A stretch of 64,000 nt of DNA, taken from Brachypodium distachyon. Its lineage: Eukaryota > Streptophyta > Magnoliopsida > Poales > Poaceae. The position numbers and the translations under genes were made by a program. Below the pieces are notes generated by a model. That model was not told where the DNA came from. It was given only the letters and a program-made list of their open reading frames with translations, and made no database searches. Below are positions 24,701 through 34,886 of this stretch, in pieces (the stretch's first letter is position 1; every line of letters starts with the position of its first letter). The stretch spans positions 49,895,355 through 49,959,354 of the forward strand of contig NC_016131.3 of assembly GCF_000005505.3 (NCBI RefSeq), in the 5' to 3' direction.

Positions 24701-24969
24701 ATACGGTGTCTGGTAATGCAGACTGTGAAGTTGAAATTTGTGTCCTCTTGAAAAAATAGTTTTCATCTTTCTATTTTGTTGCTGTTTATTTCCCCAAGGT
24801 GGCTACTTAGATATACTCATTTGCGATCATTTTGCAGATAAATGCCGAAGGTGTTAAGAGGAGCTTTCACCCTGGTGACAAACTGCCGCTGTGGCATGAA
24901 GAGCTGGAGCCCCAGAACTCTCTCCTTGATATACTCGCCGCTGGAAACCCTGATCCGATGGACCATTGA
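21782..24969 (+). CDS. PBA1: 20S proteasome subunit beta-1 (beta type-6)
   Basis: This is the caspase-like catalytic beta subunit of the 20S core particle. Eight exons, all GT-AG and in phase, give 242 residues: 21782-21911, 22617-22693, 22972-23027, 23143-23215, 23326-23437, 23738-23811, 24155-24229, 24838-24969. A 21-residue propeptide ends HRMG, just before the catalytic Thr22 (Thr1 of the mature enzyme, in [18 protein letters not shown]). Mature Asp17 (AADSRTS) and Lys33 (NRASDK) of the active site are present, as are the conserved [13 protein letters not shown] and [10 protein letters not shown] blocks. Length and domain order match the family and no lesion is visible. The start is the first ATG; the reading frame begins at the junction with a GC-rich 5' region. 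Confidence 0.96.
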
Positions 24970-25089
24970 ATTTGCCCTGCAGACTACTTTTGTCTACTGT
25001 ACCTGACTGTTCTAGATTCGAACTTAATACTTGGAAGATCCGCTGAACTATGCCACACCAGTGTGTTTTCCCCCGTATTTTTATGATTA

Positions 25090-25690
25090 ATAGTACATTG
25101 CTTGTTGCTCGGTGCAGTCATCTGCTAACGGGTCGTTGGGGATTGGCTCATGGATCCATGTCCCAATCAAACTCAAATTTGGCTCATCCAACCCAAAAAA
25201 TGTTCACTTAACCATACGTCGTACACTTTCTTGCAGAGGAAATTAGCCGGAAACAATGTTACGTGGATCAACGAGACAAGGAGGTTGTTCAACCTGTCGT
25301 TGGGTCTTTAATATCAGAGAGAGGAAGGTTAGGATATCGTGTAATGCTTATGTGAAATAAAGATTGTGTGTGTGGGTGTATAAATTCTTATTTTTCTGTT
25401 GCTAGCGAGACTAAAAGCAATGAGAATACAGCAAGAATGGAAAAGGCAATCGATTGGGTGCAAGAATGGAAAAGGCAATCGATTGGGTGCAAGAATGGAA
25501 AAGGCAATCGATTGATTTCCCAATCGATGTGCTAGTCTGCAATAGAAGCCACAATGGTCGCCCGGAAACTGGTAGGTACCGGAATGAAAGTATGCGATCG
25601 AAGCAGAAAGTGACGCACAAGGGTGCGGCGGATTCAAAGTAGGCGATTGATGGGCCATAAAAAATAATCCCTCCGTTCCTAAATACAAAA
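25090..25690. other. Intergenic, with a short tandem repeat
   Basis: No gene is seen. At about 25432-25520 there are nearly three copies of a 29-30 bp unit (CAAGAATGGAAAAGGCAATC plus GATTGGGTG). Confidence 0.7.
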
Positions 25691-25692
25691 TA

Positions 25693-25774
25693 ATCCTTCC
25701 GTTCCTAAATACTTGTCGTTGTTTTAGTTCAAGTTTGTACTAAAACAACGACAGGTATTTAGAAACGGAGGAAG
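25693..25774. mobile_element. Short Stowaway-like MITE
   Basis: ATCCTTCCGTTCCTAAATAC at the left is mirrored by GTATTTAGAAACGGAGGAAG at the right, with TA on each side. It is about 82 bp long. The interior pairs as TTGTCGTTGTTTTAGT and ACTAAAACAACGACA. A fragment of a similar element directly precedes it. Confidence 0.85.
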
Positions 25775-25779
25775 TAGAT

Positions 25780-27650
25780 CAAATCCTTACTCGACTGCTT
25801 CCGACATCTTCAATGCTTTCTTCTTGCCCTAGCAAATGGCATTATGCTACCACAGCCAGCTGCTTCCATGGACATCACAAAGGCACGTTCCAACATTCCA
25901 TTGCAATGAATAGGCAACTATATTTTTTTAGAAACATGGAACAAATACATCACTAAAGAATAACATGGATTAAAATTCAGGTAATGTGAGCATCAAACCA
26001 AGTCTAGAACTTGAACCTGAGTTGTCTGGTTCAATCACAAAGAGTCAGACAACCTGAACTACGCTTAGTTCATGTGGATAAGAGATAATTCTTATAAATT
26101 TGTCTAAAAACTGACATAAGGTAGTACAAAGTGTTTTTTTTTCTGTTCGGTTGGCTCAACGGCGTGGCCCATCATCTATATTGTGATCAATATGTTTTGA
26201 AATTAATTGTTTCTAGACTTGACTATGAGATTAGGTCAAAATCTTGGTGGGGCGGTAAGCATTGTACCGACCACCGTGGCTATGCAGAAATGATATGGTA
26301 TTTGTCAATAATAACTTGTTCCCGTGGTAGGCTATATATTCTCGAAAATGCTTTTCAGGTCCCGAGCGACATACCTCCCTTTATCCTGCACGTGGAAGTC
26401 TCATCGAGATCCAGCTTATCTGGACCCCACGCGTTTGTATTTGGCCAGCCCACCCAGTATTCCTGCGTATTCTTTCCCTCCACAACGGTAGCATGGCCCA
26501 TCCAACACGGCACTGTTGATCTGTTGGTCCAATCATTGCTAGCGTTCAATCCTGGGCCAAAACCCGTCGCCTTCTCGCATCGGCCATGTCTTCCTCCATG
26601 CCGCCGTCTCCCATTCCGTCCCCGTTTTTGTGCGATATCCATGATTTGCTCCTTGTTGGGCTTCGTCTCCCCTCCCCACCGCCAGGCCTAGGTGCAGGCA
26701 AGCCCGCACGAGGCCGAAGCATCAGAGATTTCAAAATAAATCATGTTTTCGTTGTAATTTGAAGTGGTGGGATTTTTTTTTTGTAAGGTCCAGATTTGAT
26801 TAATTTTCGATCATGAATGATTAAATTATTTGTTGGAGACGAAAAAAGAGTTAACTAGGGAAAGCAATACTCTTGGTACGAGTATTGCTTAGGCGAACTG
26901 TTCTAGCATTAATCTAGAAACATGTGGTTAATTTTCGATCATCAACCCGTACCAAGATCAAGATGTGCCAAAGCAATACCGACATGTGCCAGACAAAAAA
27001 CTTTTGAAAATGGCTCACCTGGATGCATCAAAATCGTCCGCCCATCACTAGGGTGCTACATGGACCCTCTACCGCATACTGGGCCAGAACTGATCTTCCC
27101 TTGGTCCGTATTCAGCTTTTATGCATTTCCGATTCCCGTGCTGGCCCACCACCATTCAAAACAAACATCCGGATGACTGGACAAGATAACGCTACCGCAG
27201 TAGCTCGGGAGCCCAAAATCCGCGTCCATATATTCCTGCATTCGTTAGCTACTTAGCTTCTTACTTGGTATATACTTAAGCATCGTCGAGAGACCAGGCG
27301 TGTACATGAGTGTAGCGCGCGCCAAGATGTGTTTACCCCTCACGTCTGAGCGGTTTGATCGAATGATCGTAGCATTGAAGCTCCTTCAGCCTTTGTATTG
27401 AGGCTAGAAATCAAATTTCACCAAGCGTGTATTGGGCCCCATGATTCGGAAATTACACCTAGGTCCTTACCTACATGTACCTATATGTTGTGTGTAACTC
27501 AGGGGCTCGGGGCTATATGTTGTGTGTACCTCAAGCGCGCGGGGGGGGGGGGGGGGGGGTGTCTGGGGACCTATATGTTGTGTGTTTTCACGCTCTGGCC
27601 CTCCACACAAAAAATTCTACTTTGGCCCCCACTATGTCTTTTTCGTGTGC
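25780..27650. other. Intergenic, no gene recognised
   Basis: Only short, non-conserved open frames are present. Notable items are an inverted pair GCAATACTCTTGGTACGAGTATTGC near 26863 (written here as one short palindrome centred on TTGGTACGA) and a G run at 27541-27559. Confidence 0.5.
27541..27559 (+). repeat. Poly-G run (19 G)
   Basis: Nineteen consecutive G follow CGCGCG-like sequence. It could form a G-quadruplex, and its exact length is likely to be unreliable. Confidence 0.85.
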
Positions 27651-27765
27651 CTCCGTCCGTCCCATATTAAATGACGAAATATTACATATTTACATGTATT
27701 TAGATGATTTTTATATAAATATGTTCATATTTGGACAAATTCGACTCACTTCATATGTGAGGGAG
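27651..27765. mobile_element. Stowaway MITE upstream of polygalacturonase
   Basis: It starts CTCCGTCCGTCCCATATTAA and ends TCATATGTGAGGGAG followed by TA. The interior (TACATGTATTTAGATG) matches other Stowaway copies here. The ends have diverged. Confidence 0.6.
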
Positions 27766-28030
27766 TATCAGATACAGTAAACCTTGCCATTTGATTGTGA
27801 TCCAGAATGGGGGCCAAAAGTTCGAATATGGTGTCAGATCAAGGGTCCAATTCGGATGCAAGCCATCGTGACCACTCCGCGTATTGCCCGAACACCGAAG
27901 GATGTTTAGTTACGGATATAAACTTAATTACATCTAATCACATCGGAATCGGAGAGATAGCTAGTTAGCTTCCAGCACAAATCCGAGTCGACCTGACTCA
28001 TCTTTCCTCCTGCTACTCCTACAACAAGAG

Positions 28031-28048
28031 TGCATATATATATATGCA
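28031..28048 (+). promoter_or_regulatory. TATA-like palindrome upstream of polygalacturonase
   Basis: TGCATATATATATATGCA, a perfect 18-bp palindrome, lies 157 bp before the ATG and is a plausible TATA region. Confidence 0.4.
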
Positions 28049-28204
28049 CCTACATACCTTTTTCATCGTGAAACCGAAGCACCTAGCTAGACACAGCGGA
28101 ATATAATCGAGCCCTCATCGATTAATCCAGCATATATCGAGCTCAATTAGCTAGAGATCGATTCATGGACAAGCTTCTCCGGCCTGCACGTTTACAAGAA
28201 ATCA

Positions 28205-29620
28205 ATGGCCTCCCGAGCACTCGTCCTTCTGGCGGCAGTCATCATCGCCTTCTTATTACTCCTCTCGCCGGCCTATGCTGCTCGCCCGGCGGACAGACAT
28301 TCAAAGCCTGAAGCAGCACACCACCGTAAATTCGGACAAAAAACTTGGACACAATTCGGACAACATAGAGCAGCTGCTGGGCACCGTAAACTTGGACAGA
28401 TCGAGACTACCGAGCTTCCTTCTCCGGAGATCAGCACCGACCAGGTTCAGGTCGACGTGGTAAGCCACGGAGCGGTCGGCGACGGCGAGAGCGACGACAC
28501 GCCGGCGTTCATGGAAGCATGGGCATCTGTCTGCTCTTCGTCTACACCAGCCACCCTAATCGTCCCCAAGGAGAAGACGTTTCTCCTCAAGCAGACCGTC
28601 TTCTCCGGCCGATGCAACTCCACCGTCACCTTCAAGCTAGACGGCAAGCTGGTAGCTCCGGCCACCAGATCGGAGTCGGACTGGGGCAAGGGCAACAACA
28701 GACGGTGGATCATGTTCTCGAAAGTCGACGGGCTGACGGTCACCGGGGATGGCACGATCGACGGCAGCGGCGAGATCTGGTGGAAGAAGTCGTGCCGGGT
28801 CGACAAGAACCTCCCGTGCACCGGTGCACCGACGGCGCTGTTGCTGTACAAGTGCAACAATTTAACGGTCGAAAACATCCGGCTCCTCAACAGCCAGCAG
28901 ATGCACATGTCGGTCGAGGATTGTAAAGATGTCGTCTTGAAGCGTGTCAGGATCACTGCGCCGGGGGATAGTCCGAACACCGATGGGATCCACATTGCTC
29001 GTACCAAAGATATCCAGGTCATCGATTGCGACATTGGGACCGGAGACGATTGCATGTCGATCGAGACTGGGACGGAGAATTTATACGCTTCCGGCGTGAC
29101 GTGTGGCCCGGGACACGGGATCAGCATCGGAAGCTTGGGAGACGACAACTCCGAGGCCCGGGTGTCAAACATTACTATCTACAAGGCGCGTCTCACCGGC
29201 ACGACCAACGGGGCACGTATCAAGTCATGGCAAGGAGGAAGAGGCTATGCTAGAGACATCACATACGAGGACATGGTCATGGAGGATGTCAAGAATCCTA
29301 TAATCCTTGACCAGAACTATTGCACCATGGCCGACCCTCTGAGGCCGAAGCCATGCGAGAAGCAAGACTCGGCGGTGGAGTTCAGCGGCATCCGGTTCAA
29401 GAACATTCGGGGCACGAGTGCCACCAAGCAAGCCATCAAGCTAGATTGCAGCGACGCCGTCCCTTGCCATGACATACTGTTGCAGGACGTGAAGCTCACC
29501 TTCAACGGGCGTCCACAGCGTCACAGAGGCAGATCAGCTCATCGTTCTACAACAACAAGCTTATGCAACAATGTGCAGTTGCAGACATTGGACAATGTTG
29601 ATCCAAAGATCGCCTGCTGA
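28205..29620 (+). CDS. GH28 polygalacturonase (exopolygalacturonase-like)
   Basis: A secreted pectinase of glycoside hydrolase family 28 that hydrolyses alpha-1,4-galacturonan in the cell wall. It is one uninterrupted exon of 471 residues. Residues 1-25 form a signal peptide (hydrophobic core VLLAAVIIAFLLLL, cut after YAA). A basic linker at about 38-65 contains two related units, HHRKFGQ and GHRKLGQ, which is unusual. The catalytic set is complete: NTDG with Asp260, GDDC with Asp281 and Asp282, GHG with His304, and RIK with Arg338 and Lys340. GPGHGISIGSLG is present as in plant enzymes. The C-terminal end (after FNGRPQRHRGRSAHRS) looks altered before CNNVQLQTL, perhaps by a compensated frameshift. 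The closest functional match by style is pollen-type exopolygalacturonase. Confidence 0.93.
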   Translation: MASRALVLLAAVIIAFLLLLSPAYAARPADRHSKPEAAHHRKFGQKTWTQFGQHRAAAGHRKLGQIETTELPSPEISTDQVQVDVVSHGAVGDGESDDTPAFMEAWASVCSSSTPATLIVPKEKTFLLKQTVFSGRCNSTVTFKLDGKLVAPATRSESDWGKGNNRRWIMFSKVDGLTVTGDGTIDGSGEIWWKKSCRVDKNLPCTGAPTALLLYKCNNLTVENIRLLNSQQMHMSVEDCKDVVLKRVRITAPGDSPNTDGIHIARTKDIQVIDCDIGTGDDCMSIETGTENLYASGVTCGPGHGISIGSLGDDNSEARVSNITIYKARLTGTTNGARIKSWQGGRGYARDITYEDMVMEDVKNPIILDQNYCTMADPLRPKPCEKQDSAVEFSGIRFKNIRGTSATKQAIKLDCSDAVPCHDILLQDVKLTFNGRPQRHRGRSAHRSTTTSLCNNVQLQTLDNVDPKIAC

Positions 29621-29849
29621 TCGAGGCGGCGCAACATGGCTGTTTCTTGGATTGTTGTTGTGCTTGTAGGATGTAGATCGATTAGTCACTTGTTGAGATT
29701 TTTTTACATATATTACAGTTATGGGCTCTGTAAATCGAATGATCACTTGTAGAAACAGAGTTGAGATTTTTGTACTTAATACTACAGTTATGGACTCTCC
29801 GATGTAAATCTAGTAAATCACTTGTAGAGACAGGGTTGAGATTTTTGTA

Positions 29850-30152
29850 CTCCCTCTGTTCCTACTGTTTAAACTTGCACTAAAACAGCGACAAGTACTT
29901 CTTCCATTTCACAAAAATTGGCGTATTTTGTTTCGTTAAGACAAACCTTTGACTAAGAATTACTTTAATATGTAAGTTATATGATCCAAAACCATGATCG
30001 TTAGCAAGAACTTTTAAAGACGAATCCATTGATATAAATTTTATGTATGAAAAAACACATATCAATAGAGTTTTCATTGGTCAAAGAGCCTTGTCTTAAC
30101 GAAACAAAATACGCCAACCTTTATAAAATGAAGGGAGTATTTAGGAACAGAG
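29850..30152. mobile_element. Stowaway MITE split by a second MITE
   Basis: The outer element starts at CTCCCTCTGTTCCTACTG after TA (29848-29849). Its inner arm ACTAAAACAGCGACAAGTA stops at 29897 and resumes as TTTAGGAACAGAG at 30140-30152. The far end is slightly truncated. Confidence 0.85.
29898..30137. mobile_element. Inner Stowaway MITE (240 bp)
   Basis: The terminal repeats CTTCTTCCATTTCACAAAAA and CTCCCTTCATTTTATAAAGG (read from each end) extend to TTGGCGTATTTTGTTTCG. The TA target is duplicated at 29896-29897 and 30138-30139, inside the outer MITE. Confidence 0.92.
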
Positions 30153-30870
30153 ATCGTTCCCACGCTGGCCTAGTCCGTAATTAAACAGTACTATTGTGTT
30201 ATGCTATTAGCACAGAGAGCAGCTTGACATCACTTATTAACCGAGACACGAGTTTAAACAGCAGATTATCTCGAAAAAAGTTTAAACAGTAGTTTGAACA
30301 CATATTTTTTAGGAATCGTAGCTTGGACGCAGATGACTTGTTCAGTCTACTTAGTCGAGTGCGAAATTGCTGTAAATCAAGTCTATAAATTTAGTTCACA
30401 ACTTCAATTCACTGCTAAACTGAAAAGACATAAATTGCCGTACGTTAATACATCACTTGGTCGAGCGCTGTGTCAGTCGATCAGACGAGATGATTTTCAT
30501 GTGGAGTGTTTCTTGCAGAGGAGGTAGGGAGCGCCGCAGAGGCACCTGTGTTGTGCTGGAAGCTGTAAAAATCGAACCTGGATGCTTCCGCAGGCACCTG
30601 TCCGCAGTCAGTGGCGGAGCTTGCCGTTATGAGAGCCAGAGCAAAATACACTGTAAACTAAATTCTGTCCAATATTTTTTGCTAAGCTAATCAGTTTGTT
30701 TGATTTGATTAAACGGGGTGCCTTGGCTCCCCCCATGTCCGGCTGTCCGCAGGGCGTATTGTAACTCACATTGAAGAACTGCACATTCGCCATGTTTCTC
30801 AGCACGCCGCCGCGGATGGCGTTGTGATTCATGTCGACGGCATACGTTGAGCTTATCCAAAACGGATTTG

Positions 30871-31897
30871 CTAGGGAACAGTCGCCTGAGAAACTTGTTT
30901 TCTCAGTCGACGGCCGAAAGAAACCTATAATGAAACGAATGACCTAAATAAAACAGCAACAACTAGTTGGTCTGGTGGTTCCTGGGTATTTGGTCTCGTA
31001 CAGAGGATGCAGGTTCGATTCTCATCTTTGCCCTTTTTTATTTCCTGTTTCTTTTTTTATTTTTGGTTTCTAATTTATAACTCGTTTTGTTTTTGTTTTT
31101 GATTTTCATTTTCTCTTACTTGTTTTTGTTTCCAATTTTATATATGTGCACTAACGTAAAGTAGCAATATAACAGTGAATTTAAAAATTGCATGTGAAAA
31201 TTTAGGCGCAATTCTAAAGTTGCAAGCGAAATTTTATGTGCAATTTAAATATTGCATGTGAAATTTTATGCAGAAGTTTAAAAATGCACGTGAAATTTAT
31301 ATGCAAATTTATTTTTGATTTCTCTTCTATGGCTTTTTTATTGTTTACAAATTGAGCGTCCACCCCATGGGCAATTCGTATATGTCAATAATATGAAATA
31401 TTTTTCATTCTTTTTTTGTTAAAATATCCGTCCTCTTTTACCTGCAATTTTTAGAATCGCGCATAAAATTTCATCCGTATTTTTTAGAATCCCACATAAA
31501 GTTTCGCCTGCAATTTTAAAATCGCGCATAAAGTTTTGCTGCAATTTTTAAAATTTGATTATTATTTTTGTTGCATTTTTCCTTTCTCCGTGTCGTTGGC
31601 TGTGTTGTGTGAGCGTGCTTTCGTTAGGATCGTTTAACAACGTTTTAACAACATTTTAAAATTTATAACAATATACATGAGAAGCATATAAGTGAGGATT
31701 GGAATTATGTTACTAGAAGGACGAGTGCGTTTTATTGTAATCTCAAACTCGAAAAGAAACAAACGCACACACATGTACACACACATGCATGTACCGTTGC
31801 ATGCATGCAGCAAGAATTCTACGGTAGCAACCTTAGCATCCGATCTTGGCTAAGCTGTCGACTGAGAAACAAAAGTTCTCAGTCGACTGAGCCCTAG
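30871..31897. mobile_element. ~1.03-kb foldback/MULE-like element
   Basis: Both ends carry CTAGGG followed by a hairpin module: CAGTCGCCTGAGAAAC with TTTTCTCAGTCGAC at the left, and GTCGACTGAGAAAC with GTTCTCAGTCGACTGAG at the right, inverted. Flanks show CCAAAACGGAT (about 30856-30867) and CCAAAACGAT (about 31903-31912), a likely 9-10 bp target duplication with one indel, as for Mutator elements. The interior is AT-rich with a SINE-like tRNA segment and tandem AAATTTTATGTGCAATTTAAA-like units at 31150-31320, each under 20 bases. No transposase is present. Confidence 0.6.
30962..31060 (+). mobile_element. SINE-like tRNA-derived segment
   Basis: An A box (GTTGGTCTGGTGG, about 30966-30978) and a B box (GGTTCGATTCTC, about 31012-31023) are separated by about 35 bp, followed by T-rich sequence. 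The order and spacing match a tRNA-derived Pol III promoter. No clear target duplication was found. Confidence 0.45.
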
Positions 31898-31949
31898 TCA
31901 GACCCCAAAACGATCTTTGGATAGAGGCCGACGCTGAAGTTTCTGACAC

Positions 31950-33760
31950 AGTCACAACAAAATCTATTATATACTACCAGTACACTGTCCGTGCGGTTGT
32001 CACGGACTCTTAAACATAAACGACCTACACTAACAAATAAAGAGATCATGAAAACTTCTTGCTACTCCAGCTAATTAGCACATAAGAGAAACAATACCGA
32101 TCCGAATGCTCGTGGGGGCCACCGGAGGCACGGGGAGGCAGTGCAGCAGCGGATTTGAGGTCGGGCTCATCATCTCGTGCGCGCGTCAGTGACGAACGAA
32201 GCGATTTTTTCTTTCGGACTCGTGGTTCGGTGGGCTGGACATACCGGTCCATCCAGTTGGGTTGCGCCCCAGCCAGGCCGAAGCTCAAATCGCGCGGCGG
32301 ACGACGACCGACGAAGAAAACACTATTTTCTTTATTATTAGGTGTAGAAAAGCAATACGAGGGGTATCGAGAGGAGGCTCCACGTTGATCCACATCACCT
32401 CAATTATTATGTCCGTGGGATCTGATATTTAACGGTTAAGATTTAATGAGAGCGATATGTTTATTGGGCTATGAATTGGTTTAAGGCCCATCGAAATCCA
32501 AAACATAACTGATTTATTTACTTAATTGTAGGTGATATAATTGGACCATTAATTTACTAGGCTTTTTTATGTTTGTACGGGCCAGGCAGGAGTAATAATC
32601 TAAACCGTCCCGATCGTTCGATTGAAGGAACGGCGGGCAGTGCAGCTGCGTGAGATTGGTTCTAGACGGACCATCCAACCCATCTCACCAAGTGGCAGCA
32701 CGAGTTTCTTATCATCTCAATTATGACCATCTTTGCTAATCTCGGTGTTAATATTTTTCACGTGCAATATACTGGACCTTAGCAGCTCAAACACATGTGT
32801 CTCTATATATAACTAAAATTAAGTAATAACAAGAAATTTGACAATCTGACTTCCGTACAAAACTCTATGTGGCGTTAAAAGTAACTACTCCATCCGGCCA
32901 TATTACTGCAAATTTATCTACATATACATGTATTTAGACACGTTTTATTATATACGCATCTAGACAAAACTGTAACAAGAATACAAACGAAGAGAATAAA
33001 TGAATTGCGAGAGAGAGAAAAAAATAACAACTTCATTAGAATATAACTGTCTTAAATATAAAACTGGCATCATAAATTAGAAAATTAGCAATTCGGTTTT
33101 CGACTTAGTATCTATCCACGTGAGCTAAAAAATTATCCATCAACTATATATAATACAATGAATGGGACTAAAAGTAAACTTTCACACAAATATGTTACCT
33201 CACACCTCTCTATTATATATTAAAACCAATATGAGATGTACCGAGGAGGCTCCACGTTGATCAACATCATCCCAATTATTCTATCCATCGGATCTGGTAT
33301 TTAACGGTTAAGATTTAATGAGGCTGATATCTTCATTGGGCTATGAATTGGTTTAAGGCCCACCTAAATCCAATACATAACTTATTGACTTACGTAATTG
33401 TAGGTGCTATAATTGGGTATTCTAAAAAAAGTTGCTATAATTGGGCCATTGATTTACTAGGATGTTTATATGTTTGTACGAGCCAGGTAGGACGCATGCC
33501 CTTACACTTTATTTAGGCACCATTCGTATATAACAGCACGGCCACTAGATTGGATGTTCTTACCGATCAATATTGCAATTCACCAATCGAAAATTTGTGT
33601 GGATTTTCTGTCTTTGTATGGCAACACGCGCAAAAACATAGGGTGATGAAGCCGTATAAGGTGGAGCAAAACATGTATACATGCATGTGCACACCGTCTC
33701 ACAAACACCCTATCTTGTCTTTCTATTACTGACTTGGTGTTTTTTAAAATGATATAATAA
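31950..33760. repeat. Intergenic with a ~210-bp direct duplication
   Basis: Segments at about 32374-32590 and 33242-33490 share GAGGCTCCACGTTGATC, ATTTAACGGTTAAGATTTAA, GGGCTATGAATTGGTTTAAG and TTTACTAGG at the same spacing, about 870 bp apart. Sequence near 31965-32010 (TATTATATACTACCAGTACAC then GTCCGTGCGGTTG) looks like a grass repeat end, possibly Helitron-like. No gene is seen. Confidence 0.65.
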
Positions 33761-33762
33761 TA

Positions 33763-33853
33763 CTCCCTCCGATCCGTAATAAGGGTCTTAAATTTTCTAC
33801 TAACTTAGCAGAAAGTTGTACTAAAGGTAACACTTATCATGGATCGGAGGAAG
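33763..33853. mobile_element. Stowaway MITE (91 bp)
   Basis: CTCCCTCCGATCCGTAATAA at the left and ATCATGGATCGGAGGAAG at the right, with TA at 33761-33762 and 33854-33855. Confidence 0.92.
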
Positions 33854-33880
33854 TAGTATCTGTGTGAGCCAAAGTAATTA

Positions 33881-33990
33881 CTCCCTCCAATCCTACATTG
33901 TTGTCGGAATATTACATGTATCTAGATGCTTTTTGAGAATAGATACATTCATATTTGGGCAAATTTGAGTCAATTTAGGATCAGAGGGAG
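33881..33990. mobile_element. Stowaway MITE (110 bp)
   Basis: CTCCCTCCAATCCTACATTG at the left and AATTTAGGATCAGAGGGAG at the right, with TA on both sides. It lies only 27 bp from the preceding MITE. Confidence 0.92.
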
Positions 33991-33992
33991 TA

Positions 33993-34886
33993 GAAAAAAT
34001 ATCCGGTGAAAACCATCTCTACAATGCAAACTATGAAAACTTCGTCGAAAAAAGTTCAAAAAATTCTAAAACAGGTTCATATGTTAGAGAAATGATGTTT
34101 TAGTATATGTAAGAGTTTGGTAGGAGCAGAAAAAAAACAAATTCAGCATGAATAATAGGCCTTCAGTTTTGACACTATTCATTTGTATTCTCTTTTTAAT
34201 TTTTTCAAATGCATTTGATTTTCAGCTTGAAATTTTGCACATTTGTAGAGCACCACACCTCCACAATATGGCATTTTTATAGGATTTTTTTCAAAATTTT
34301 ATACATGGTTTTTATGGAGTGCGCACAGAACGGGGTTTTTTCAACAGATGCGACATGTAAAGATGTTTTGCGCGGGACACCGTGCTAGTGACTAGTAACA
34401 GAAGAACCTGTAGGCCATTTCAAAATTAACTGGGACAGCTTACGGGAACACAGTAGGCCATGTGAAATCCTCATATATGTTCGATTTAAATGTAGACTAA
34501 CTCAGAGCCTCAAAAGGTTAAACCCTCAATTAGTTAACCTGAATTACTACCGGATGTCTGGTTTCAAGGGGCCGGCATGCATGTTACTAACCTGTACACT
34601 GATTAATCGTCCTACCAGTTTCTCCATTGATTAGTTCCACAAGGAATAATAGGATCTATGGTATGAATACCTAGAACTGAAGACAGGACGTGCAAGAACT
34701 GGCTAGCAAAGAAACCGAAATTAAAATCAAGAAAACAAGAAACTGATTCACTTACACGACCATGGAATATTGGTGCAGATATAAGAAGGCTCGATGGACA
34801 TCGGAGGAGGCAGGGGCACTGGTGGACTGGTGGTGCAAGTGGGCGCCAGGGCATCTTCAGCCGCAGTTCCTAAAACAAGACCACTT
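33993..34886. other. Intergenic, no gene recognised
   Basis: AT-rich sequence with no conserved open frame. A short minus-strand frame near 34612-34854 runs into the GC-rich element to the right and matches nothing I know. Confidence 0.45.

Larger units (their letters stand above)
30735..31950 (-). pseudogene. PGIP-like LRR fragment, interrupted
   Basis: On the minus strand at about 30860-30740 a frame reads TYAVDMNHNAIRGGV then NVQFFNVSYNTPCGQ, which resembles the last LRR and C-terminal cap of polygalacturonase-inhibiting proteins (the usual motif is FNVSYNRLCG). A foldback-like element at 30871-31897 separates it from a short upstream part at about 31945-31898 (RNFSVGLYPKIVL). It is only a remnant of about 60 residues, with a frame shift around the junction. 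PGIPs are wall proteins that inhibit fungal polygalacturonases. A generic LRR-kinase fragment is the alternative. Confidence 0.5.

Noticed and set aside
26355..26734. Frames on both strands near 26.5 kb
   Set aside because: Short, Pro/Arg-rich, with no similarity I recognise and no supporting splice or promoter signals.
28447..29172. 241-residue minus-strand frame
   Set aside because: Antisense of the polygalacturonase, which carries all catalytic motifs on the + strand.
31965..33240. Possible Helitron (TCTCTATTATATATT near 33206, GTCCGTGCGGTTG near 31995)
   Set aside because: No CTRR end with a hairpin could be paired and the flanks do not show the A/T insertion site.
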